Source of the DNA: Combretum micranthum
Lineage: Eukaryota > Streptophyta > Magnoliopsida > Myrtales > Combretaceae
NCBI GenBank assembly: GCA_024138025.1
Contig: JAMXBD010002747.1
Coordinates: 102,231-166,230, forward strand
Reading direction: 5' to 3'
DNA: 64,000 nucleotides
The position numbers were made by a program, and so were the translations under genes. Position 1 is the stretch's first letter. Each line of letters starts with the position of its first letter. A model generated the notes under the pieces. That model was given only the letters and a program-made list of their open reading frames with translations, was not told where the DNA came from and ran no database searches. Shown here one piece after another: positions 50,184-61,600 of the stretch.

Positions 50184-52682
50184 GGAGCAAACTCTATCGG
50201 TAGAATCAGCTCATGCAATAGCGATGAAGTGGCTTCTACTACATAGGCTTTATCCTTAGGTCGATACTAAGCTTATGAGTGATGACTGCTTGGTCTATCC
50301 CCCAGCATGTTGACAGCTGTCCAAGCAAATACATCATGGTGACATTGGAGAAAATCAATTGGTTCTCCATTGACGTCAGCTAGTAGTGTAAAGCCAATTC
50401 TTGTATCCAGGGATTAAGGCCAAGCAAGATGCTTTTTGTTGCTTTTGTGGTTTTTTCTCCCGCTCTCATTTCTTTGTTTCCTCGTAGGTTGGTTGGCTTA
50501 GGAACAAATCTATCTAACATACCTTATCGCTTGCCAATGCTCGACCCATTTGGTATAGGAAATTTTTCTTTTAAGTGACCCGGTGAAGGGACCATTCGGA
50601 ACAAGAAGAGTATCGGTCAATCGATGATCATGCTGTAAGGTAATTAGCAATCTACCACCAAGAATGCGACCTCATTTTGAACGTTATGTTTGTCGTCACC
50701 CAAAATCATTAGGAGGGTAATGATTCCTTTAACATTAATCAAATGGTTGTTAAATCTGAAGATCTCATGTTTGTATGGCTTGAGCTTCCTCCGGATGCTG
50801 TCATTTTGGAGCCTATTGAAGGCATGCTTGAAAATTATGTCTGCACTACTCCTTGTATCAACCAGGACTTTCATCACATTGAAGCCTACTACTCTTGCTT
50901 TTATGATGAAGGCATCTTGGTAGGGGATCTTAACATTACCTAGGTTGGCATTAGTAAACTTGAGGGTCACATATAGTTTCTCTCTCTTTGTCATGGCCAT
51001 CACTTCTTTTCCTTTGTCATTTTGGAATATCAATAGAAACTTGTCGAATGAGGTCCTTCAACGATAGTATTGACTATTCTTCGAGTCATGTCATTAGTAT
51101 TTGATTTGTGTGATCATTAAGGTATTATCGATGGTTATTCTTTCTTCACTGGTTGGGTCTTTCGGTAGTGTTATCTAGATCAACCAAATATTGTCGTAGG
51201 AAACTTTCTTGAAGGCTTCTTATAGGGCCATCTTGAGTTGATAGCAGTTGTTAGTATGGTGTCCTACATCTTGATGTTAATCAAAGTACTTACTTACATT
51301 CCTTCTGTCTGGGTTGCTACGTACCTTGTTTGGCCTAGGTTGGATGCTACAATTTTTTATTTCCAAGAAGATGTCTTTCAGTGGTTTGCTTAAGGGGAGG
51401 AAATTGGATTCAAAGTATCTTTGTTTCCCCTACATCTTCTAGCCTTGATGTCATTGTAATTCCATACCTTTTCTTCGGGGAGGGGAGGGGGGCACCTAAT
51501 CGATCCTTGGCCGATCCTTCTGATTTATGATTTTATAGGTGTTCCTTTTGGGAGTTTTCCATTTCATTTTTGGTAGCTATGAAATCTTTATGACGTATGT
51601 ATTTGCTAGCTTATACCTAAAATTCTTACAACGTTTTGGGTTTGTTTTTGGCGAGGAGTGGTAAAGGCTCTCGTTTTTTCCAAACTCTATAGGTGATTGC
51701 TTGTACGAGAAGGTTGAGATCAAGGTTGTCCACTTCTGTGATTACCTTATGGAACCGAGTAATATAATCTCTTAGGAACTCATCCTTTTTTCTTATTTAC
51801 TAGGAATAGGGAGGATGTATCTTTCTTTGGGGGTTTTCTTACCATGAAGTGGATCTTAATTCGAGAGAGGTGATGGAGCCGTTAGCTAGTTGATGAAACT
51901 AGCTATTTGCTGCTTTTTTTCCAATGTTCTTGGGAAAACTTTGTGAAAGATGGCATCATTCAAATACTAGCATTTTATCTTTGTATCTTCTAAGGTGCTG
52001 GTTTGGATCAGTCGTCTCATCACAAAGCTTGAACATGGATGGCTTCAGCCCCAATAGCCATGGCTCATCAATAATTAATTATGCTAGGGGTATTTTGATG
52101 GTTATTTAGGTAGTTTTGAGAGTGGGAGTGCTTTTCTTGCTTTCCTTAATTTTTGACATTTCTCTAATCTCTCTCTCTAGTTCCTCGTGGATCATGTCTC
52201 TGAGTCATTTTTTATGGCATATTGGGACCTCCAGCAGATAAGGAGTCTCGACTTGTGTTTTCATATCTACATGCAATTAAGGGGTTGTTGGTGCTATGTG
52301 AGACTTGCATATGTGATATAGTCACATTAGTAGGGGTGTTGACAGCTTTACAAGTGTGGTTTGCATTTGCCTAGAGTGGTAGAGTTTTGTCACGGTATTG
52401 TTTCAGTTGAGAGTCCCGTGTCCTAAGCTCCAACTCCTTGAGGCGCTTCTTGACGTCCTATTGTGTTTAATGATCTCAATATTCTTTTTTACTACGTGGT
52501 GTAACATGTCTTCTAGGAAGTAGAGGCCATCCTATTTCGAGGAGTCATCGGAGGCTGGTTGGAAGTTGGGTCTTGTCTAGGAGTCATCGTGTCTATGGAG
52601 GCAGGTGACTCTGAGGGGAATTCAGGTCACCTTCAAGGCTATCAACCAGAGATTGTCTTTTATTTTTGGCGCGAGGTGGCAT
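50184..52682 (-). pseudogene. Minus-strand Tat-lineage gag, protease and RT start (decayed)
   Basis: Minus-strand gag starts at the ATG complementary to 52680-52682 (Met-Pro-Pro-Arg-Ala-Lys). It is broken by many stops but ends in a His-His-Thr-Asn-Asn-Cys knuckle-like segment near 51270. The protease frame 51033-50644 has Val-Leu-Val-Asp-Thr-Arg-Ser-Ser-Ala-Asp-Ile-Ile-Phe. The catalytic Asp codon is at 50859-50857, but the Gly of Asp-Thr-Gly is replaced by Arg. A Phe-Ala-Trp...Val-Ile-Thr-His-Lys-Leu segment (about 50350-50250) is the region just before RT. The sequence then stops at the other element's LTR after a Phe-Ala-Pro motif, so RT proper is missing. Confidence 0.75.
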
Positions 52683-52747
52683 TACGAGGTTAAGGATTCT
52701 TTGTTGCTAAAGAGAATGAGGGAATTCTTCTATTAAGGGTCAAATCT

Positions 52748-52766
52748 TCCCACAGATAATGCCAAA
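52748..52766 (-). other. Primer-binding site of the minus-strand Tat element
   Basis: The minus strand reads TTTGGCATTATCTGTGGGAA directly after the LTR end. It is a slightly mutated form of the TTGGCGCCGTCTGTGGGAA site found in Tat and Ogre elements. Confidence 0.7.
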
Positions 52767-53282
52767 TGTCACTTGCTCAAATTTGGTAGGGACTGGATAA
52801 ATTGTTAATGGGCTTAAAATGTAGCGTTATGAGATCTACAAAACAAAGAACTTATTAATAGCTCACCGAGGTGTAACCACTTTGATGCTTAAGTCAATGT
52901 TTATCATAAAGAGCTCATAGAATCAATCGAAGAAGATGGTCTAGTAGTGGTGGTTCGATCATATTTATATGTGACTGACTTGGTGGTTATGTTAATCGTG
53001 GGTAAGTAGGCGAGTGGGTGAGTAGCTTGTTGGAAGGCCTAGTAGTTATGCTAGTGGTGGACAAACAGGATCGTGTGGTGTCACCATCTTGACTACATAG
53101 GTTGATCCTGACTGAGTTGCAATGCATCCAAGCGGAGTGTTTTCTCTAAGTTGTTTAGGCAGTATGCTCAGGTTGGTAGGAAGAAAAGCCTACTAACAAT
53201 GTCTTGGCCATATTCTGGTTTGGCCCAGTGAGATGAAGGGCTTAGCTTAGATAAACCTAAGGCTATGATTGGATCATCAACA
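52767..53282 (-). repeat. 5' LTR of the minus-strand Tat element
   Basis: In minus direction it begins TGTTGATGATCC (at 53282) and ends GAGCAAGTGACA (at 52767), 516 bp. The end next to the primer site is firm. The outer end is inferred from the TG and the expected length, since the partner LTR is not in the window. Confidence 0.6.
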
Positions 53283-54484
53283 AATGGGAACTAAATATTT
53301 CAACTAGATATGTGAATAATTTATTTTGTTTCAAAATTCTTCGTAAATACATAACATATGATATTTTTCCTTCATATTGTTTTATATTATTATATTTAAT
53401 AATTTTTCAACTTTTCAATTGAATTTCACAACTTCACCAATTTTCATTTACACTTTTCCATTAACTAGGAATGAATTGATTCCCTCATGGCATTGCATGT
53501 TTTCCATCCACATTACAATGCAATTTTCCCATGGCAATGCAATAATTATACACTTAAGTGAGATAAGTTAATTAATTTTTTTTCTTGACAAGTCTTACAA
53601 AATTATGCAATTTAACTCAATATTAATAAATTATATGGGTCAACATATATTTTGTAAACAACAAATATGTAATTAAATTGTTTGTTAGAAAAATACTTCT
53701 TCAATGTTGAACCTCAAAATGTCTGATACATCTTTGTTTATTGATCTTTAATTATAATAGTTCACTGGAAACATAAGAAATACAATGTCTTAAATTTGAG
53801 AATCAAACTGTCTCATTTATCTTTGTTTTATTGATATTTAATGAAAATGGTGTAGCTGAAAGACTTCCAAATAATTTTATTTTTCTACTAGTTTTAAATA
53901 ATTATATAATTTAATTCAAAATTGAATACTTTAATTAGATACATATTAATAATTTATCTTTTCCCAAAGGTTTTTTCATAATATATAATATATGGTAGTT
54001 TTTCTCCAATTTTTATTAAAGTATTAAATTTAATTATTTTCACACTGTTCAATTACGATCACCATTCCAAGAGACTGTGTAACATTGGTTTTGATTGCAT
54101 TTTGTTTTTCCATCGACTTTCCCTAACAAAGACAAAGACTTGTCATTACACGTGGATATGTGAATAATAGTTTTTTAATAACTTTTATTATATATAATAA
54201 TGGCGCGTGTGTGTTATCATTCCTTCCATATTTTTCCATTATCATTCCTCCACGGCTATGCCTAAACAATTACTTTTCGAGACTAGGAATGTAATTTTCT
54301 GTTTGGTTGGTGTTTTTTTTATAAATACAGATTTTTTTTTTAATTTTTTTATCAAATTATTTATCAAGAAATAAATACACATAAAAAGATTAATAATTTT
54401 TCATGATAAGATCAAAATATTAATATAAATATATATAAATATATTTTTATAATATTTTTGATATAAATACAAAAAATAAAAAAA
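53283..54484. other. AT-rich spacer with degenerate dispersed repeats
   Basis: No gene. Related words recur: GATATGTGAATAAT near 53310 and near 54155 with a weaker form near 53938, and ACTAGGAATG near 53465 and 54282. This suggests two or three old copies of one small AT-rich element. I could not define ends or target duplications. Confidence 0.35.
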
Positions 54485-55020
54485 ACCGAACATTTAAGCA
54501 GAGCCTAACCAGTCATGCCATAATATTTATACCGGCTACCATCCGTATCATACGACGGGCTAGACGTCGACACGGTTCGGATCAGTTCGGACCCGAACCG
54601 AAACCGCCGGTTCACGGTTCCACATTTTGTGGAACCAGAACCGAACTGCCAGAGCCAGGGCGGTTCGCGGTTCCATGAAACCGCCGGTTCTGACGGTTCC
54701 GGTTCCGGAACCGTCAATCAAGTTTTCTTTTTTTTTTAAATAAAAATAACCTGCCCTCTACCCCTCCCTCCTCCTTCCCTCCAACTCTCCCAAACAACAC
54801 CAAAATCATTCTATATGTGTGTGTTTCGGTTTTTATTTTTTTAAAGACGGTTCGGAACCAGTAGAACCACCAGTTCCGCGTGACGAACCACCGGCGGGTT
54901 TTTCGGCGGTTCATAATCATCCCCGATGGGACGATTCCCGGGTATAGAATCGCCAGGATGTTCGGGACGGTTCATGGTTCGAAAACCGTCCCGTGATGAT
55001 GTCTACGATGGACACAGTCC
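54485..55020. mobile_element. GC-rich ACCGG-repeat remnant, hAT-like
   Basis: In sharp contrast to its surroundings, this stretch is packed with GGTTCGG, CCGGTTC and GGTTCCGG words in both orientations (e.g. 54580-54715 and 54845-54985). Plant hAT elements often have such subterminal arrays. No transposase frame is present; the minus-strand frames over it are low-complexity. It ends about 100 bp before the inferred SPP transcript. Confidence 0.4.
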
Positions 55021-55139
55021 CGTAAAAATATAAGAACAATTTTAAAAAATCTATGGTGGGCCTTGTCCAGACCCCATCCGAATAGAATCCGAAACCCATA
55101 CCCTTCTTCACTCCCGCTTTATACAGGTTGTGTCACTAA

Positions 55140-55274
55140 CTAACACCGAATTCGGTTCCGATTCTCTGTCCTTTACTACGCCAAAAAAATCCCATCCCAT
55201 CCTCTCTATCTCCCTCTCTTTTTCTAAATCCATCAATCTGTAATCGTAAGCGCCAAAGCACTCCACTGTATCAG
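55140..55274 (+). other. SPP 5' UTR first exon (inferred)
   Basis: A CT-rich leader (CTCTCTATCTCCCTCTC near 55201) leads to a splice donor TATCAG|GTGACC at 55274/55275. The matching acceptor is TTTCCTAAAG, ending at 55680, 11 bases before the SPP start codon, giving a 406-bp 5' UTR intron. The transcription start is a guess. Confidence 0.5.
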
Positions 55275-55691
55275 GTGACCAGCTGTTCTATTTTGATTTT
55301 GCATCTCGTTACTTTATATCATTGGTTTATTTCATATGGTTACATTAATTTATGTTGTTCTATCAAAATTCAAATCTGCTTCATCGTAACCATTGTGTCA
55401 ATAAGAGAAATTACAAGTGAAAAATATTTTATATTTTTTATCATCGAAAGAGGTCATCTCTATGTCTCCAGTGATTATGGCCATTGAATTTATTCTGTAA
55501 TTTCTGTATGAACAAAAGAAACGAACTTTAGATGTATATTACCGTGTCTCTATTGATAATAATTATTGTGCTTGAATTAGGTGCATTCGCGTAGTGTGAC
55601 AATGTTAATCATGGGGTTTCATCTTGTTATGCTTATTATTGTAAGGTGCTGAGGTTTGTTGTTCTTTTTGTTTCCTAAAGGTTGGGAGAAA

Positions 55692-58600
55692 ATGGCCCTT
55701 ATGAATCGGCTCAAAGCTGCCCCTCGCCTTATGATAGTTTCGGATTTGGATCACACCATGGTACATTGTTTTTCGTCGTTATAATGGCACGGCGGTCGAG
55801 GAGTTGATGTTTAAAACCCTTTTGGGCAGGTGGATCATCATGATCCGGACAATCTTTCCTTGCTCAGGTTCAATGCCTTATGGGAGTCCACTTACCGCCA
55901 TGATTCCCTGCTTGTATTCTCAACTGGGAGGTCTCCCACACTCTACAAGCAGCTGAGGAAAGAAAAACCCATGCTGACTCTGACATAACTATCATGTCTG
56001 TTGGCACCGAGATCACATATGGCAGTTCTATGGTGCCAGATGATGGTTGGCTGAAGTTTTGAACCAGAAATGGGATAAGGGTATAGTCATGGAGGAAACT
56101 GGCAGCTTTCTGAGCTCACTCCTCAGGTACTTCTCTATAGAAGAAACTTTATCTTGGTCCCAGAAACATTATGTTTTATCAGCTGAAGTTTTCATGGTGA
56201 GTATGATTTAAGTATTGGTGAAAACGTGGATTTGATTTATTTGGAATGCAGTCAGAAAGAACAAAGGCCCCAAAGGTTAGGTAGCTTTTATGTTGATAAA
56301 AGCAAAGCCCAAGAAGTGACCAGGCTGCTTTCAGAGAGATTGACAGAGCGTGGGGTAAGAGCTAACTCCCCATAACAGTGTAAACTTCTGATGTCTATCA
56401 AAAACAGTAGAGCTATTTCTTATTAGTTTTATCTGGTGTGCCAAATGATCTCTTTCCCCTCCCTCCAATCACCCCTTCGATATTGCACTGCTGCATTTTT
56501 ATTAGTTGGATGTGAAAATAATCTACAGTGGAGGATAGATTTGGATATTCTCCACAAGTGCTGGAAAGGTCATGCTCTTGCTTACTTACTCAAGAAATTT
56601 AAAGCAGAAGGAAACTTACCAGTTAATACTCTTGTATGTGGTGACTCTGGAAATGATGCTGAGCTGTTCAGCATTCCAGATGTTCATGGTGTCATGGTGG
56701 TTTCTTTCAACTTGATTCCCTATTATTATCGACTGTATAAGTTTATTTGAAAAGTCTTTTCTGGCAGGTTAGCAATGCTCAAGAAGAACTCTTGCAGTGG
56801 CATGCTGAAAATGCCAAGGACAATCGGAAAATTATCCATGCCACTGAAAGGTGTGCGGCTGAATTATACAAGCTATTGGACATTTTGGCTTAGGTCCCAA
56901 TACTTCCCCAAGGGATCTGATGGATTTTTCAGATAGCAGTCCGGAAGACTTCAGTCCTGGCCTTGAAGTTGTTAAACTCAATTTATCATGTGAGAAGCTT
57001 AGGCGTGGAGAGGTTGAGAATCTTGATCTTCTTATCAAGAGGATGAAGGCAGCTTGTGTATGTACAAATTATTCCTATTCTTTTAAGTGTTAATTTTTCA
57101 GATTTTGTTTGTGCCATCTCGCATCAACCACTGAATTATCTTTGTGATCATGTTTTGCACACTCATGTCGAAATGATTACATTTTTCTATGAAACTTGGA
57201 GATTTATATTTCAATTTTAATTTATGTTATTCTTAGAAAGGGTACACATGAATTTCTAGAGTTGTTGTGAAATCTCTCTTATAGTGCTTTACACGCACCA
57301 GTCAGGAATAATTCCTTTTCAGCATGTTTATTGGAAGAAAGAGTGAAGCTTGTTGCAATATTTGTCCGTTACTTAGTGTTGTTGTTCTATTTGCAGTCTC
57401 GATATGTCTAGTGGAGTGCATGTGATATTGTTATAGGTGTTAGTGTGCTAATGAGCCATGTGGCATGGCATGAAAAGTTAGGAATTATTGTCTGTAGTTA
57501 TGCTGTGTCCAGCTGTAATAAAAAGATAAAATAGGGAATTATCAGTTATGTAACTGTCATGTAACCGCCATGCAACCAATGTATTTATATAGTGAATGAA
57601 GAAGAAAGAGGGCAGACTTGATTTTCCAAAAATTCTTCCTACTTCAAGAGATCATTGGGTTCTCTCTAATGAGCCCATGTTCCAATTACAAGATAGGTAG
57701 AAAAAGAGAAATTCTAACCGATCCTGTAACATTTTCTTGCACTGATGCTACATTTAATCTCTCATTTTGTATGCATTCACTAGCCTATACATTCTATGGA
57801 AGTTTGTTTTCCAGAGAAATGATTAATATAGACATAAAAAATGAAAAGAACATGTCCATATGGCTTTATAGCATCTTCAAAAAATTTTACCAAATCCAAT
57901 CAAATTGCTCAAAGAAGAAATAAGAAAAAATTAATGAAGAAATTCATATTCTAAAATCTCATGCCGATCTGTTTTCTATTCGTTTGGCCAGGATCCCTCT
58001 GGTACTTTCATTCATCTGGGTTTGAGCAGTCTCTGCATGAAAGTGCTAGTGCCTTGACGAAAGCTTTGGAGACAAGCAGGAACATCCTATCAGCTTGGGT
58101 GGATCGCGTATCCTCAGCGCAGATCAGTTCAGATACTTGGCTAGTGAAGTACTATAAATGGAGTTATGTGGTAAGGCATTCTTCTAGAGCTTATGCTTTT
58201 CAAATCCATTGTTATTTTTTATCCATATTGCTAGGAACTTGGTTATAGAATAATAAGATGATAAGATATATGTTAACCTTATTGTTATCTTTGTTTTCTA
58301 GATTTTTTTTTTTTTGGGTAAAGTTCAGTTTTTTTTTTTTCCACCTTTAAAAAGGTAAAGATACAAAAGTGATACAAAAGATACAAAAAGAAAACAAAAG
58401 TCACCTTATCAAAGTGACAAACGTCAGAAAAAACTAGAGGAAGAAATCCTAATCACAACCTATAGAGCAAAAGAGCATGCAACAAGCCTATATACTTGTC
58501 CTAAACGATGTTACTTTTTTTCTTTTTCTTGGCACGTGAGACTCTTGATTTGAGCTTTGAGAGTTAGGCCAGAGTACCTGACGCCATCAAGAAAATCTGC

Positions 58601-61600
58601 TAGTGTCATATTAGAAGGAGGTGTACTCTGAACGTTCTTCCACACTAGACACTTCATCCAAATTCTGAATACGATCAAAGACATTATAGAGTTAGGAGCT
58701 TCTCCATGCTTTTAAAAATAAGCTTAGTGCACATACTTCAACTCGGTTCTGAAAAGAAGTAGATGGAGAGCAATCCTAAATGTTGCAATCTTTTTAACCT
58801 CTTTATCTAAAACTTCTGTGGCCATTTTAGCAGGGGGAGCCACATTAACATCAACAGAATCATGCGAAGGCCTCAATCTTTGTAGGACAAGTAGCGATAG
58901 AATGTCCAAAGGCCCTAGACTCAAAACAGCTCAAAGGCTTCCTTTGATATTCAATCTCTATAGGAATCTTTATTCCATCAACAATTTTGACCTAAATTGT
59001 GTTTACAAAATCACTATTAGCACTCATTTCAACGCAAACACGAGCAATGCTCACTATATCTTGACAAGCTATAAAGGAGTCAGCTACTAAAGGTTTTCTA
59101 AGACGACTTGCAATATATCCGATACCTTGCTTATGAAAAAATTCTATAAGTAAGAATGAGGTAATGACCAACAAAATACCAAGGAGTTTCAAGAATACTC
59201 ATAACGTGTTTGTCATCACCAGATTTGAAAAGAAACGTGCCCTTCTCATTGTTCAATACTTTGCACTAGCCATATCGATCCCACAAAGCATGATCAATCT
59301 TGTCAACAATAAGGAAAGGAATGTTCTTACCAAGAAAACGGCCTACCAAAGAGCAATCTTGTTTTTTGGAGTTATCGTTATCTTTAAGAGATATTATTGT
59401 TAGATTTTCATTATCTATTATTTTTTACTACTAGATGACATTTCTTGCTATTACTTTGAGAAACAAAACAAGCTGCAAAAGTTATTGTCCTTTATTATAA
59501 AGTTTACAAGATTGAAGGTTTTTCCCATATGCCTAATTTTGCCATTGGTTCCACTAAGAAAGCCATTGGTTGAAAAAGCTTCCTCAGTTGAGTCGAGGTT
59601 TCAACTTGATGCGTATCGTCATCATTCATTTCCACATGAATAATGTTCTCTTTAAAGATCACAAATTCATTTTTTTCCACAAACCGTAGATGTTTTGAGA
59701 TTTGAATGTCTCCATAGCCTTATTTATGCTTCCTTTATCGAGGAGTTATGGATGCTTTTACACATCAACCCTTACATGGCCAAAATGACTGCACATTCTA
59801 ATCCTCCAAAATTTATTAATGACATAAGATAAGCATTACAAAGAAATACTCCATATTTATGAGGAAAAGCAAGAAATAATCTGATAATTGATTCCCAACA
59901 TTACAAGGTATATTTTGGAATTGAAAACAACACTAACAGAACTATGGACTTATAATGTGCATACTCAGTAAAACATTGATAATATGATAAGAGATAATCA
60001 TAGGATAAGCATATTAAGATAATTAGGGAAAAATAAGGAGGTATGTTTCATAATGCTCCTTTTGCCATATTGGTCTATTTAGTAAAGCTAAAAGTAAAAC
60101 AAATTTTAGGAGGGTTAGGATACTTAAAGTGGTGCTTCCCACTCTAGTAATATAGACTCAACTTCATCCTGCCCAATTGAGCTGGAGAGTGTGCGGCTTT
60201 ATTAAGCTCTTTGGAGTGCAATGAACTGGAGCCTTAAGATATTGCATCAATTTCTTGGCCTTCTGGAGAGTTGAAAACTTGAAATATAGTTTCGATGAAA
60301 GGACCAGATTGAAAGAGTCCAAATCATTCATGATATTTGAGGATTTTTTTTCCAAGCAATTTCCTTTCCACGAAGAAGACTTCTTAAATTTGCTTCTGTT
60401 GCACTTGAAGCACTAATTTATGCAAACCCAACCTTCCCCTTCGCACTCTTCGAACACCCCCATCGCCAGCTTCTCTATTTTTATAGGATCCATCCAAATT
60501 TAAAATCAACAAACCTGCCAAGGAAGCTTCCATCAAAAAAATTGAAGGATGTGTGCTGGTAATCTCAAAACATGCGATCTGCTTTTGCATCTTATCAACA
60601 AATCCTCTGATCTTTTTTTCATCAAAGTTATAATTGCTGATATGTCTCACCATGGACCACTATCTGGACAACATTCTTTGCCAGTTGCACTGACCCCTGG
60701 TGTTTACAAGCATTTCATCCCAGCTATATATGCCATAGAACATTTACAGAATAAAGAACAAAAGATGTTTAAGATCAAACTTCTTGCTATTGCTTGATGA
60801 CTTGTTCAACAGACATTAAACATAAAATTCAAACCTCAAATTCATCTTAATCTTGCTCCAGAATGTAGTATGAAAGGTTTTTTTATAGGAATAAATGGCT
60901 AATCGATTAGATTCTTCTGCTTCATGACAAAGATGGCACCTTGATGATATAAACAGCCAAGAATGATTTTATTTCAATTGGTGTGAAAAAGAGCAAAATT
61001 TTTGTGCTTGTGTCTGATTTCATTCCTTCAGGATTACGAATTAAAGTCACCATTTGATGAATCCTCTTGCCTATTTTAGTGAATCTTAATAACTATCAGC
61101 TATCCTTGAGAAAATGGAGATGTAAAGGAATATCACGTTTGAATATTTGCATCTTTCACTACATTGGGTATTTGATTTCAAAGTTATATTTTAGAGGATG
61201 GGTTCACACTAATTCTCAAACTAAGAAATTGTATCCCCTCATTCTAATGCACCAGCATTTCTTTTGTCTACCACTTGTTTACCATAGCAGTATGGATATG
61301 GTGAAGTATGCTGATAATTGAGGCAAAAGCTTTTCCTTTCACTAATTTTGAAGTCATGAATTTTGAGAGGGATTACCTTTCTGATTAGCTGCAACATCTT
61401 ACCACTCATTGCATTGGAGACGTTCTATATGCAATGAATTGCCAAACCTCATTTGTTAAAGCAGATAATACATTCATTTTCCAAGAGAACCAACAACATG
61501 CTTTGGAGCCTTCATAAACATCCCGCAGAAAATTTGTGGAAGTCTCTCCTTAGTCTGGATAATCTCTTCTGCTGGTTCTAGAACTTGCAACAGATACATT

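Noticed and set aside
54505..55111. Three consecutive minus-strand frames upstream of SPP
   Set aside because: Low-complexity translations of the GC-rich inverted-word repeat; no domain.
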